A DNA stretch of 64,000 nucleotides from JAXMEQ01 sp046348225 (GTDB lineage: Bacteria > Pseudomonadota > Gammaproteobacteria > Burkholderiales > Burkholderiaceae_C), in the NCBI GenBank assembly GCA_046348225.1, contig JAXMEQ010000004.1:1-64000 (forward strand). Direction: 5' to 3'. The notes under the pieces are model-generated. The model worked only from the letters and a program-made list of their open reading frames with translations, was not told where the DNA came from and searched no databases. How positions within the stretch are numbered: the stretch's first letter is position 1; each line of letters begins with the position of its first letter. The translations under genes were made by a program, and so were the position numbers. Positions 1-7,960 of this stretch are shown piece by piece.

Positions 1-1005
1 CTTGATGTCCTTGATCGGCACCACCCGGCCAATGAGGCACATGATGGGCGGCACCGTCGCGGGCCGCAGCGCACGCAGGGCGCCAAAGCGCACCACGTCA
101 ATGCCGTTGGGAATGTTGCTGGTGCGCCGCGGATCGGCACCATCCTGCACCTGACGCAGGCGGTTGGCCTCGTACAGCGCAATGATCTGGTCGCTGGCGT
201 CGTAGCACATGCGGCCCAGCGCCTCGAAGAAGCGGATCCACATGGTGCGGAAGTAGCCCGCCTGCGTGGCATCGCGCTGCAGAAGGCTGCGGTTGTCGGC
301 AATCCAGCGCGCGGCATACAGGTCGATGCGGCGCTCCTTGGTGTAGATGCCGTGCTCGCTGAGGATCAGGTGCCGGCCCCAGCGCCGCTTCAACAGCGCC
401 CCCAGAAAGCCCGCATAGCCGGTGGACACCGAGTGGTAGCAACGCACCGGCGGGAACTGCTCGACAATGGCCGCCAGCACCCAGATCGGCGTGTGCATGG
501 TGCGCACGGTCCAGAAATAGTCCACAAAGCTCGGGTCGGTGCAGCGCTCGCGGTATTGCTCGGTCACGTAGTTCCAGCTGGCTTCCGAGTACAGGAACTC
601 GGACCGGCTCATGCGGCCCTGCAGCTCGCCGGTGATGCGGCCCAGCACCTCGCCGCCGCGCTCGGCCAGCGCCTGCGGCGCGCGGAAGTATTCGTGCAGC
701 TCGCGGTTGAGTGCGTCCATCTCGCGGTCGCCGCGCTGCGGTGTCACCGGCGGCGTGCCGGTGCTCTCATACAGGTAGTGCTCTTCGATGTGCACCACAT
801 TGGCGGGCAGCTGGAACTTCTTCTCGCCATAGTCCTGCTTGCGTGAGCCCAGAAAGCAGATGGCAAAGGTGAGGTCCGGGAAGCCATTGATGATCTGGTG
901 GACCCAGCTCGACACGCCACCCGACACGTAGGGGTAGGTGCCCTCCAGCAGCAGGCCGACATCGGCCACCGGAGGACGGCCGGCGCCAGACACGGGCTCA
1001 GACAT
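1..1005 (-). CDS. pelF: Pel polysaccharide glycosyltransferase PelF (partial, C-terminus beyond window)
   Basis: PelF is the cytoplasmic GT4-family, UDP-sugar-dependent glycosyltransferase that polymerises Pel exopolysaccharide. The frame from the ATG at 1005 stays open for 335 codons to the window edge, so roughly the last third of a ~500-residue family is missing. The N-terminus shows the characteristic LLEGTYPYVSGGVSSWVHQ segment. SEHGIYTKER and SNIPNGID lie further on, the latter where GT4 enzymes begin their second Rossmann domain. The start overlaps the pelE stop by 8 bp (ATGTCTGA), which implies translational coupling. pelG should follow just outside the window. Identity is firm from the motifs and the gene order. 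Confidence 0.93.
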   Translation of the reverse strand, partial: MSEPVSGAGRPPVADVGLLLEGTYPYVSGGVSSWVHQIINGFPDLTFAICFLGSRKQDYGEKKFQLPANVVHIEEHYLYESTGTPPVTPQRGDREMDALNRELHEYFRAPQALAERGGEVLGRITGELQGRMSRSEFLYSEASWNYVTEQYRERCTDPSFVDYFWTVRTMHTPIWVLAAIVEQFPPVRCYHSVSTGYAGFLGALLKRRWGRHLILSEHGIYTKERRIDLYAARWIADNRSLLQRDATQAGYFRTMWIRFFEALGRMCYDASDQIIALYEANRLRQVQDGADPRRTSNIPNGIDVVRFGALRALRPATVPPIMCLIGRVVPIKDIK

Positions 1006-2035
1006 GCAGGTCCACCGCAGCCACCTGCCGTTGCCGCCAGAATGAAGCCACACCGCGCATGCCGTGCGGCAGGGCGGCGTTGTCGGGCAGGCGGCTCATG
1101 TACTTGCGCACGCCATCCAGGTCGCGCCGCAGCCAGGCGATCTGCGCCATCAGCGGCCAGATCTCCTGCAGCGGCATGCGCACCTTGCGTGCCAGCTCCA
1201 GCGCGCGCGAGGCGGCAGCCAGCTGGTCCAGCTCGATCAGCACCTTGGCATAGAGCTGCCAGACGCTGGGCACGTAGGCGTCGAGCACCAGCACGTCCTC
1301 GCACAGCTTTTGCGCCTGCTCCAGCGCAAAACGTCGCAGGTCGCCACGCGCCAGCCCGGTGTCGGCCTGCAGCCAGTGCAGCTCGGCAAGGCGCTGCAGT
1401 GAATTGACCAGCGGCGCACGTTCGTCGCCCTCGCGCGCCTCGGCCAGCCGTGCGCGTGCATTCTGGATCTGCAGCGTCAGGTCCTTCTCCCAGGCGTCCA
1501 CCATGCTGTAGGCCAGCAGGCGGATGTCTTCCGACGGGTCGGACAGCAGGCTTTGCAGCAGGGGCACCGCCGCCTTGGGCCGCATCGACTGCAGTGCCAC
1601 CAGCACGCGCAGCCGCGTGTCCAGCGGCAGCGACCAGTCTTTCAGGATGCGGCGTGCGTCGCCAGCGCGCAGGTCGCTGCGCTCGGTCGATTCGCGCTGC
1701 ACGGCCGAAAACTCGGGCATGTGGACCGCCACATAACGCTCGGTGCGCAGTGCCTTCGGGAAGCGCAGCGCGATTTGCACCGCCAGCACGGTGGCCAGCA
1801 CGCCCAGCACCGGAATGAAGAACGCAAAGCAGTACAGCAGCATGTAGCCAGGCCGCGCCGGCGTGCGGTACTGTGCGGGCAGCAGCGAGAACGCCAGCCA
1901 GGCCGACACCGCCGCGGCCAGCGCGTGCAGTGCGAAGTAAGCCGCCAGGCTGTCAAAGTCCAGCGCCTGGTCCAGCAGCAGCAGGGAGCAGAGCTCGGCC
2001 ACCAGCGCCAGCAGTATCTTGAGCCAGGCCCTCAT
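998..2035 (-). CDS. pelE: Pel inner-membrane protein PelE
   Basis: The product has 345 residues, close to the usual PelE length. Two hydrophobic N-terminal segments are visible (about residues 5-55 and 65-90), followed by a soluble helical region rich in alanine and leucine that reads as TPR/HEAT-like repeats, for example LLQSLLSDPSEDIRLLAYSM. In the Pel machine PelE is thought to sit in the inner membrane with PelD and PelG and to scaffold the synthase PelF at the membrane (family knowledge). The ATG overlaps the pelD stop as ATGA and the 3' end overlaps pelF, so the gene is tightly coupled on both sides. The call relies on architecture and position, because PelE diverges strongly. Confidence 0.88.
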   Translation of the reverse strand: MRAWLKILLALVAELCSLLLLDQALDFDSLAAYFALHALAAAVSAWLAFSLLPAQYRTPARPGYMLLYCFAFFIPVLGVLATVLAVQIALRFPKALRTERYVAVHMPEFSAVQRESTERSDLRAGDARRILKDWSLPLDTRLRVLVALQSMRPKAAVPLLQSLLSDPSEDIRLLAYSMVDAWEKDLTLQIQNARARLAEAREGDERAPLVNSLQRLAELHWLQADTGLARGDLRRFALEQAQKLCEDVLVLDAYVPSVWQLYAKVLIELDQLAAASRALELARKVRMPLQEIWPLMAQIAWLRRDLDGVRKYMSRLPDNAALPHGMRGVASFWRQRQVAAVDLHV

Positions 2036-3645
2036 TCGCCGCTCTCCACCAGCCAGCGCAGCCGGGCAAAGCCCTGGTCGCGGCCCAGGGCAAAGTCAAA
2101 CGCACTGAGCTGCTGCGGCCCGATCTCGCCAAACTGCTGGGCCACGCCGTCCAGGATGCGCTGCTTGTACACCCGCACGCCGGACGCATCGGTGAACGGT
2201 GTGAGCGCGATCACGCAGGGTGCGCCGCGGTTGCGCGTGGCGTCCACCGGCCAGCGCCAGGCGGTTTCGCCGCGCGAGTGCAGCGCGAGGATTTCCGCCA
2301 GCACTTCCGCGGCGCGGGGGTGTTCGGCCCGCCAGACCACGCAGCGGCTTTCCAAACCATATTCAGTTCGCAACCGGGTGAGCCAGCCAAACTCCCCGGC
2401 CAGTCCGCGCGGCGCGTCAGGCCACAGGCCGAGCAGTTCGCCCGCGCTGACCGACAGGCGCAGGTAGTCGGCATAGCTTTCCAGCAGCACGGCCACGGTC
2501 TGAAGGTTGTCGGTGGTCAGCGCGGTGAAGGGCATGTTGCCAATGGCCAGCAGGCCGAAGGCCTGGCGCTCGGTGCTCAACAGTGGCGTGGCGGCCACCA
2601 GGGAAGAGCGGCGGGCTTTTTCGAGCAGCGCGTCCTGCAGGTGCACCTGGTGGCCGGTTTCCACCGCACGCAGGATCATCGGGTCGTCAGCGGGCGGGTC
2701 GATCATGCGGCCGACGGCGGCCACACGGATGAGCTGCAACGCGGGCTCCAGCCGCACCTCGTACAGCGCCGCAGTTTCGATGCGGCAGTGGTTGACCACA
2801 AAGTCCAGCATCAGCTGCGCGCCGGGCAGGCCGCTCAGGTCGCCGGGGTTGTTGCGGGTGTACTGGTCCATCATCACGCGCAGGTCGATCAACGACTCGC
2901 GCAGCGTGGCCGGGCGGTCCACCATCTCGTACTCCAGCTCGTCGTGCGACAGCTTGATGAGGTACAGCCGACGCGTCAGGCGCTCGGCCTTGTCGTTGAG
3001 AAACCGCAGGCTCTCCTGCAGGCGCAGCACCCGCAGGCGCCAGTAGCTGCCGAATTCGCCGGCGATCAGCATCGCAATGGCCCCGCCCAGGAAGTACAGC
3101 CGCGGGAACTGCGGCGTGAACGAGAGCCAGTACCACGCGCCCAGCAGGCCGGCCGAGGCCGCTGCGCCATAGCCCACGCCATAGCGCAATGCGATCAGCC
3201 AGGGACCGAGCCAGGGCCAGGGGAAGCCCTCGTCGATGTAGAACGGGTTGCCCGGATTGCTGATGAACGCCAGATACACAAACAGCGCTGGCCATAGCAG
3301 GGTCTCCAGCACGCGGCCCAGCAGGCCGGGGTGGTGGCGGATCCAGCGGCGCAGGTAAAGGCGCAGCAGCCCGGCGCTGCGGTCAGCCACCACCCAGGCC
3401 ACCAGCAGCGGGCGCAGCCAGCGCTGCAGCGGCGTGCGCGGCGCCTGAACACCCGGGTCGCGCAGGGCATCCAGCATGTCCTGCACCGACGCGGTGAAGT
3501 CGGAGTAGATGGAGTCGCGCGCCGGGTCAAAGCGTTGGGCACGGCGCTGCACGCGCAGCGCGTCCAGCGCGGCGGGGGTGCTGTCGGCGGGCCCGGGGCC
3601 CGCAGCCGGCTCAGCGGCTGGTGGCCGGTCGGGCGGTGGACTCAA
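2032..3645 (-). CDS. pelD: Pel c-di-GMP effector protein PelD (GAF plus degenerate GGDEF)
   Basis: PelD is the inner-membrane c-di-GMP receptor that activates Pel synthesis. The N-terminal part has three to four hydrophobic segments (LLWPALFVYLAFI, GAAASAGLLGAWYWL, FLGGAIAMLIAGEF). A coiled-coil stretch, a GAF domain around residues 250-390 and a C-terminal degenerate GGDEF domain without a GGDEF active site follow. The expected inhibitory-site RxxD near LALHSRGETAW reads RGET, so the aspartate seems to be absent; an RILD lies further downstream. The start is uncertain. The longest frame starts at GTG 3714 and overlaps pelC by 104 bp. TTG 3645, preceded by a CGGGA-like site, is chosen here; GTG 3552 is a third option. 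The 3' end overlaps pelE. Confidence 0.88.
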   Translation of the reverse strand: MSPPPDRPPAAEPAAGPGPADSTPAALDALRVQRRAQRFDPARDSIYSDFTASVQDMLDALRDPGVQAPRTPLQRWLRPLLVAWVVADRSAGLLRLYLRRWIRHHPGLLGRVLETLLWPALFVYLAFISNPGNPFYIDEGFPWPWLGPWLIALRYGVGYGAAASAGLLGAWYWLSFTPQFPRLYFLGGAIAMLIAGEFGSYWRLRVLRLQESLRFLNDKAERLTRRLYLIKLSHDELEYEMVDRPATLRESLIDLRVMMDQYTRNNPGDLSGLPGAQLMLDFVVNHCRIETAALYEVRLEPALQLIRVAAVGRMIDPPADDPMILRAVETGHQVHLQDALLEKARRSSLVAATPLLSTERQAFGLLAIGNMPFTALTTDNLQTVAVLLESYADYLRLSVSAGELLGLWPDAPRGLAGEFGWLTRLRTEYGLESRCVVWRAEHPRAAEVLAEILALHSRGETAWRWPVDATRNRGAPCVIALTPFTDASGVRVYKQRILDGVAQQFGEIGPQQLSAFDFALGRDQGFARLRWLVESGE

Positions 3646-4183
3646 TGCGGATTCCCGAGACAAGTTCGGCCGCCAGGCGCTGGCCCACGGCGGCCAGGGC
3701 TTCGCGGCTGCCACCGGTGCGCCCGCCAGCAGCGGAATAGACCACCTGGTCGTCGCTCAGGTCCTTGACCTGCAGCATCAGGCCCACGGCGGGCTCGCCG
3801 TCCACGCCCACCTTGTAGCGCCATTCATTGACGGCGCCGGTCACCACATAACGCATGCCCTGGCTGCGGGCCCATTTCTCGGCCTCGGCCTGGGCCTTGC
3901 GCTCGCCGGGCTCGAACAGGGTTTCCGGGTTCAGGGCACTGGGGTACATCGCGAGCTGGCGCAGGCCGGCCTGGCGCAGCGCCGGCTCGAGCAAGGCCTC
4001 CACCCGCAGGCCGGCCTGCGGCACGTCGGTGAAGTTGGCCACCGGCAGCATGGCCACCTTGTCGCTGGCGCCAATGGCCTGCTCCATCACGGAGCGCCCG
4101 GTGCTGGCACCGGGGCTGAGCGAACTGCAACCGGCCAGGAGCGCGGCCGACACAACAAACGGAACAAGCAGGCTGGTTTTCAT
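3611..4183 (-). CDS. pelC: Pel outer-membrane lipoprotein PelC
   Basis: A protein of 190 residues with a clear lipoprotein signal peptide and lipobox LAGC (cysteine about residue 19). In known Pel systems PelC forms a dodecameric periplasmic ring at the inner face of the outer membrane. The ring guides the cationic polymer to the PelB pore. The size fits the family (about 170-190 residues), and its place between pelB and pelD matches the canonical operon. The start at 4183 is only 6 bp after the pelB stop. The 3' end probably overlaps the start of pelD. Confidence 0.9.
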   Translation of the reverse strand: MKTSLLVPFVVSAALLAGCSSLSPGASTGRSVMEQAIGASDKVAMLPVANFTDVPQAGLRVEALLEPALRQAGLRQLAMYPSALNPETLFEPGERKAQAEAEKWARSQGMRYVVTGAVNEWRYKVGVDGEPAVGLMLQVKDLSDDQVVYSAAGGRTGGSREALAAVGQRLAAELVSGIRIESTARPATSR

Positions 4184-4189
4184 GATGGG

Positions 4190-7100
4190 TCACCGGTCAA
4201 AAAAGGTTTCGTACTGGACACGCAGCTCCCGCACGCCGTCGCCGGCGGTGCCGGGACGCAGGTCGAAGTGGATGCTCAGCTGGTCGCGCCCGGCCACCGA
4301 GCCCTTGGCGCCCAATCGTAGCAACCCCTGCGTCTGCTGCCCAGTTGGGCTGTGCCGGGCTTCCAGGCCAATCTCGGCCCAGGGGCGCCAGGCCCGGCTG
4401 TACAGCAGCGGGTCGGTTCGTGCGAGGCCGTAGCCCAGGCTCGCCGACAGCGCCGTGGACGAGTCGCCCAGAAACAGGCCCACGCCCGGTACGGCGCCGC
4501 CGGGCACCAGCAGCGCGGTGGGCGCGTCGGGCTGGCCATCGGCGCGCACCAGGCTGCGGCGCAGCTGCACCTGCAGCCGCACATCCGGGTCGTCACGGCG
4601 CCAGTACCAGTTGCCGGTGAGCGCCACATCGGTTGAGCGGCCCAGCGCCGCGCCGGTCTGGGTGCGAAAGCGGTTGCTGGCCAGGCTGGCCTGGCCTTCA
4701 AGCCGGTCGCCCGCGCGCAGGTTCAGGCTGGCCGCGAGCCGGTCGCGTACACCGGCCACCGCCAGGGCACTGCTGTCGTCCGAGCGCTCGCCGCGCGCGG
4801 CGTCGAGCTGCAGCACGGCCTGGCTCGACAGCCTGCGCGTGAACTGCAGCGCCAGGCCCTGCACCGTGGCCAGCGCGTCGCGCACCAGCCACTGGGCCTT
4901 GAGGTCACCCCAGTCGGTGCGGGCCTCCAGCCCGGCGCGCAGTTCGCGGTCATGCGCGGGGGTGCCGGCAATCTGCGTGCTGTCGCGGCTGCGGTCGCGC
5001 GCGGTGGAAAGCGCCACCGTGAGGCGCAGGCGCGGCGCCAGCACCACCGACGCGTCCACCGTGACTTCCTGCCGGCTGATCAGGCCCACACGGCGCGTGC
5101 GGCCCTGCACGCTGGCGCGACTGGCATTGGCCAGCAAGTCCTGCTGCAGCAGCTGCTGCTGTTCATCGCCCAGGCCTTCGGGGCGGCGCTGGGCCTGGGC
5201 AAAGCCCTCGCTGGCGGCCTCGTCGCGGCGCTGCAGCAGGCGCAGCGCGGTCAGCCGGTCCTGCGGGTCCACCGCGTCGGCGCGCGGCTGGCGCACGGCC
5301 GGGTCGACGCGGTCGAGCATCTGCGCCAGCTGCTGCGGGTCTTCCTGACCAATGGCCACGGCCATCTGCTGGTACGCCGGTGCCGCCATGCGCTGCGCCT
5401 GCTGTTGCCAGAGCCAGCGCTGTGCCGTGTCAAAGCGGCCTTCCGACAGCAGCCAGGCGCCCACCAGTTCCTGCACCTGGCGCTGCTGCGCGGCGTCGCC
5501 CTGCCGGGCGGCCAGCAGCTGGCCCAGCGCACGCCAGAGCCGGGCCTTCTGTTCGCCACCGGCCAGGTTGCCGGCCAGCCGCAGTCGGGCGATCAGGGCC
5601 TGGCGACCCTGCTCGGCATCCTTCGGACTGGCGGCGGCGCGCTGGGCCAGCAGCCAGGCGTGGCGCCGCACGCGCAGGGCGGGTGCCTCGCGGCCGGCGC
5701 GCTCGAGCACATCGGCGTAATTCATGAGCCACAGAAAGTCGTTGCTGCGCTCACGGGCCTGGGGCTGCAGCAGCGCCAGCGCCTGGCGCGGCTCGTCCAG
5801 CAGCTGCCAGCTGGCGGCCAGCACCTCGGCAAAGGCCGGATCGCGCCGCACAGCGCTGCCGGCGCGGGCCAGCTCGCGGCGCAGCGTGGCGCTGTCCTGC
5901 TGGTCGACCAGAAGCCACCAGTAGGCCACGCGGGTGGGCGCATGGTCGGGCCGCAGGCCCAGTGCGGCCAGATAGTCCTGCCGCGCCAGCGCCGGCTCGC
6001 CGTACCGGGCCCACAGCCCGGCGCGGCGTTCCAGGAACGGGGCGGTGCGCTCCAGCCGCTGGCGGTGCGCAGGCTCCAGCGTGGCCAGCAGACCACGCAG
6101 GCCGGCCGGTGTCTTCTGTTCTGCTATGCCGTCCAGCCAGGCGAACACGATCGCGTCCGTGGGGAAGCGCCGGTACAGCCGCGCGGCCAGGGCCAGCGCT
6201 TCGTCGTCGCGGTCGGCGTCCAGCCGCAGGCGGATCGCGCGCTCAGCCTGGTAGGGCCGGGGCTCGCCCTCGGCCAGCAGGCGGTCCAGCGCGTCTTCGG
6301 CCAGCGCATGTTCGCCGGTCTCCCAGGCCAGGTCGGCCCGCAGGTCCCAGTAGGCATTGTCAAACGGGCGCGCCGCCACCTGGGTGGCCTGCAGCGCGCG
6401 CAGCGCCAGCGGCATGTTGCCCTGGCGCAGGTAGAGCTGGGCCAGTCGCATGGCGTCGTTGCGTGTGAGGCCGTCCGGGCGCAGGCGCTCGAGCACCGCG
6501 ATGGCCTCGGCCGGACGGCCGGCGCGCTCCAGCAGGCCGGCCTCCAGGCTTTGCCACTGGGCCCGGCGGCTGCCGTCGGCGTCGGGCTGCGCGGCGGGCA
6601 ACTGGCGCACAAAGGCGAGCGCGCCGTCCACCGCGCCCAGGCGTTCGTACACCTCCACCACCCGGGTGGTTTCTTCCACCGTCAGGCGGCGCTGTCTGGC
6701 CAGCGCCATCCAGGCCAGCAGCAGCGCGTCGTCGTCATACAGCATGGGACTCAGGCGGAACACGTTGGCCAGCGCACGTTCGCTGGCGTTGCGCTTGAGC
6801 AGCTCCAGCCAGGCCGCCAGCGCCTGCGGCGCCAGGCCCGACCATTCCGACGCCTGCGCGCGGCGCTCCAGCCACTGCGCATCACCGGGCGTGGCGATCA
6901 GCGCCGCCTGGGTGACGGCCAGCGCGGCCGGCAGGTCGGCCGCCGCGGCAAAGGTATCCCAGGCCGTTTGCAGCTGCTGCGCGGTGAGCGTGCGGGCCAA
7001 CTCTGCCGGGGCGGCCGTGGGCGGCACCACCTGCCGCAGCAGGGTAGCAGCCTCGCGCGGCTGCGCTGCCGCCAGCGCCAGCTCGGCCAGCCACCAGTGC

Positions 7101-7960
7101 AGCGGGTCACCGGCGGGCAGGGGCAACGCCTCGCGCCGGGCCGCCTGGAATGCCAGCAGCGGCTGGCCGCTGGCCAGCAAGGCCTGCACGCCGGCACGCA
7201 GCAGGCGGTCGCGGGCGTCGCGCTGGGTGGTCTTGCGGCGGGCCGCGAAATACAGATCAGCCGAGTTCTGGAACAGGCCGTCGGCCAGCGCCATGCTCGC
7301 GCCACGCGACAGGTCGGTCATGTCGGCACCGGGCAGCGCCAGCAGGCGCTGCAGCAACGCGGGGGGAATGGCCTTCGCTGCGGCCAGCGCCGGCCCGCCG
7401 CCCGACGCCAGCGCACCTTGCAGCTCGCGCGCGGTCTGGATCGCGGCGAACAACTGGGCCGGCGTGGTGGCGGACGCCACACGCCGCTGAAGCCGCACCA
7501 CCAGCTCGGCAGCGGCGGCCTCGGTGTCGGCCGCGATCTCCCGGCTCTGGGCCTGCCGCAGGCGCGCCTGCCACCAGGCGAGGTCCCAGCCGTCCCAGCC
7601 GGCCTGTGCTTCGGGGCTGCTGCGGGCCAGCGTCCGGGCGTCGTCCAGCACCTGGCGGGCGCCGGCCAGGTCTCCACCGGCGAGCAGCTTTTCGGCCAGC
7701 AGCAGGCGCAGCGCCATGTCCTTTGGCTCGGTACGGATGATGTTGCGCAGGTAGGCCAGCGTGAGGTCGCGGTTGCCCTTGTCGGTCTCACCGCGCAGCA
7801 GCGTCAGCAGGTCGCTGCGGGGAAATACCAGCACCAGCGCGCCAACGGCCAGCACCACCACCCCGGCCAGCGCACCCCACGACAGGATGCGGCTGCGGCT
7901 GGCGTCACCCGGCGCAACGGAGTACGACGAGGGTCGGTCCAAGGCTGCTCGCCTCCACAT
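4190..7960 (-). CDS. pelB: Pel outer-membrane export porin with TPR scaffold, PelB
   Basis: PelB exports Pel. A single N-terminal membrane helix (LSWGALAGVVVLAVGALVLVF) is followed by a very long periplasmic TPR superhelix that binds PelA, and by a C-terminal outer-membrane beta-barrel that reads as alternating strands over roughly the last 350 residues. Length is 1256 residues, against about 1190 in Pseudomonas aeruginosa. The ATG at 7960 (MWRRAALDR) is chosen because the upstream part of the open frame is only the pelA 3' end read out of frame. Even so, pelB overlaps pelA by 56 bp, an unusually long overlap that makes coupling likely. The sequence is strongly Ala/Leu/Arg rich, as expected for TPR arrays in a GC-rich host. 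Confidence 0.92.
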   Translation of the reverse strand: MWRRAALDRPSSYSVAPGDASRSRILSWGALAGVVVLAVGALVLVFPRSDLLTLLRGETDKGNRDLTLAYLRNIIRTEPKDMALRLLLAEKLLAGGDLAGARQVLDDARTLARSSPEAQAGWDGWDLAWWQARLRQAQSREIAADTEAAAAELVVRLQRRVASATTPAQLFAAIQTARELQGALASGGGPALAAAKAIPPALLQRLLALPGADMTDLSRGASMALADGLFQNSADLYFAARRKTTQRDARDRLLRAGVQALLASGQPLLAFQAARREALPLPAGDPLHWWLAELALAAAQPREAATLLRQVVPPTAAPAELARTLTAQQLQTAWDTFAAAADLPAALAVTQAALIATPGDAQWLERRAQASEWSGLAPQALAAWLELLKRNASERALANVFRLSPMLYDDDALLLAWMALARQRRLTVEETTRVVEVYERLGAVDGALAFVRQLPAAQPDADGSRRAQWQSLEAGLLERAGRPAEAIAVLERLRPDGLTRNDAMRLAQLYLRQGNMPLALRALQATQVAARPFDNAYWDLRADLAWETGEHALAEDALDRLLAEGEPRPYQAERAIRLRLDADRDDEALALAARLYRRFPTDAIVFAWLDGIAEQKTPAGLRGLLATLEPAHRQRLERTAPFLERRAGLWARYGEPALARQDYLAALGLRPDHAPTRVAYWWLLVDQQDSATLRRELARAGSAVRRDPAFAEVLAASWQLLDEPRQALALLQPQARERSNDFLWLMNYADVLERAGREAPALRVRRHAWLLAQRAAASPKDAEQGRQALIARLRLAGNLAGGEQKARLWRALGQLLAARQGDAAQQRQVQELVGAWLLSEGRFDTAQRWLWQQQAQRMAAPAYQQMAVAIGQEDPQQLAQMLDRVDPAVRQPRADAVDPQDRLTALRLLQRRDEAASEGFAQAQRRPEGLGDEQQQLLQQDLLANASRASVQGRTRRVGLISRQEVTVDASVVLAPRLRLTVALSTARDRSRDSTQIAGTPAHDRELRAGLEARTDWGDLKAQWLVRDALATVQGLALQFTRRLSSQAVLQLDAARGERSDDSSALAVAGVRDRLAASLNLRAGDRLEGQASLASNRFRTQTGAALGRSTDVALTGNWYWRRDDPDVRLQVQLRRSLVRADGQPDAPTALLVPGGAVPGVGLFLGDSSTALSASLGYGLARTDPLLYSRAWRPWAEIGLEARHSPTGQQTQGLLRLGAKGSVAGRDQLSIHFDLRPGTAGDGVRELRVQYETFFDR

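Noticed and set aside
98..442. A 114-codon minus-strand frame at the left edge
   Set aside because: It lies inside pelF in another frame; the pelF frame runs unbroken from 1005 to the edge with family motifs.
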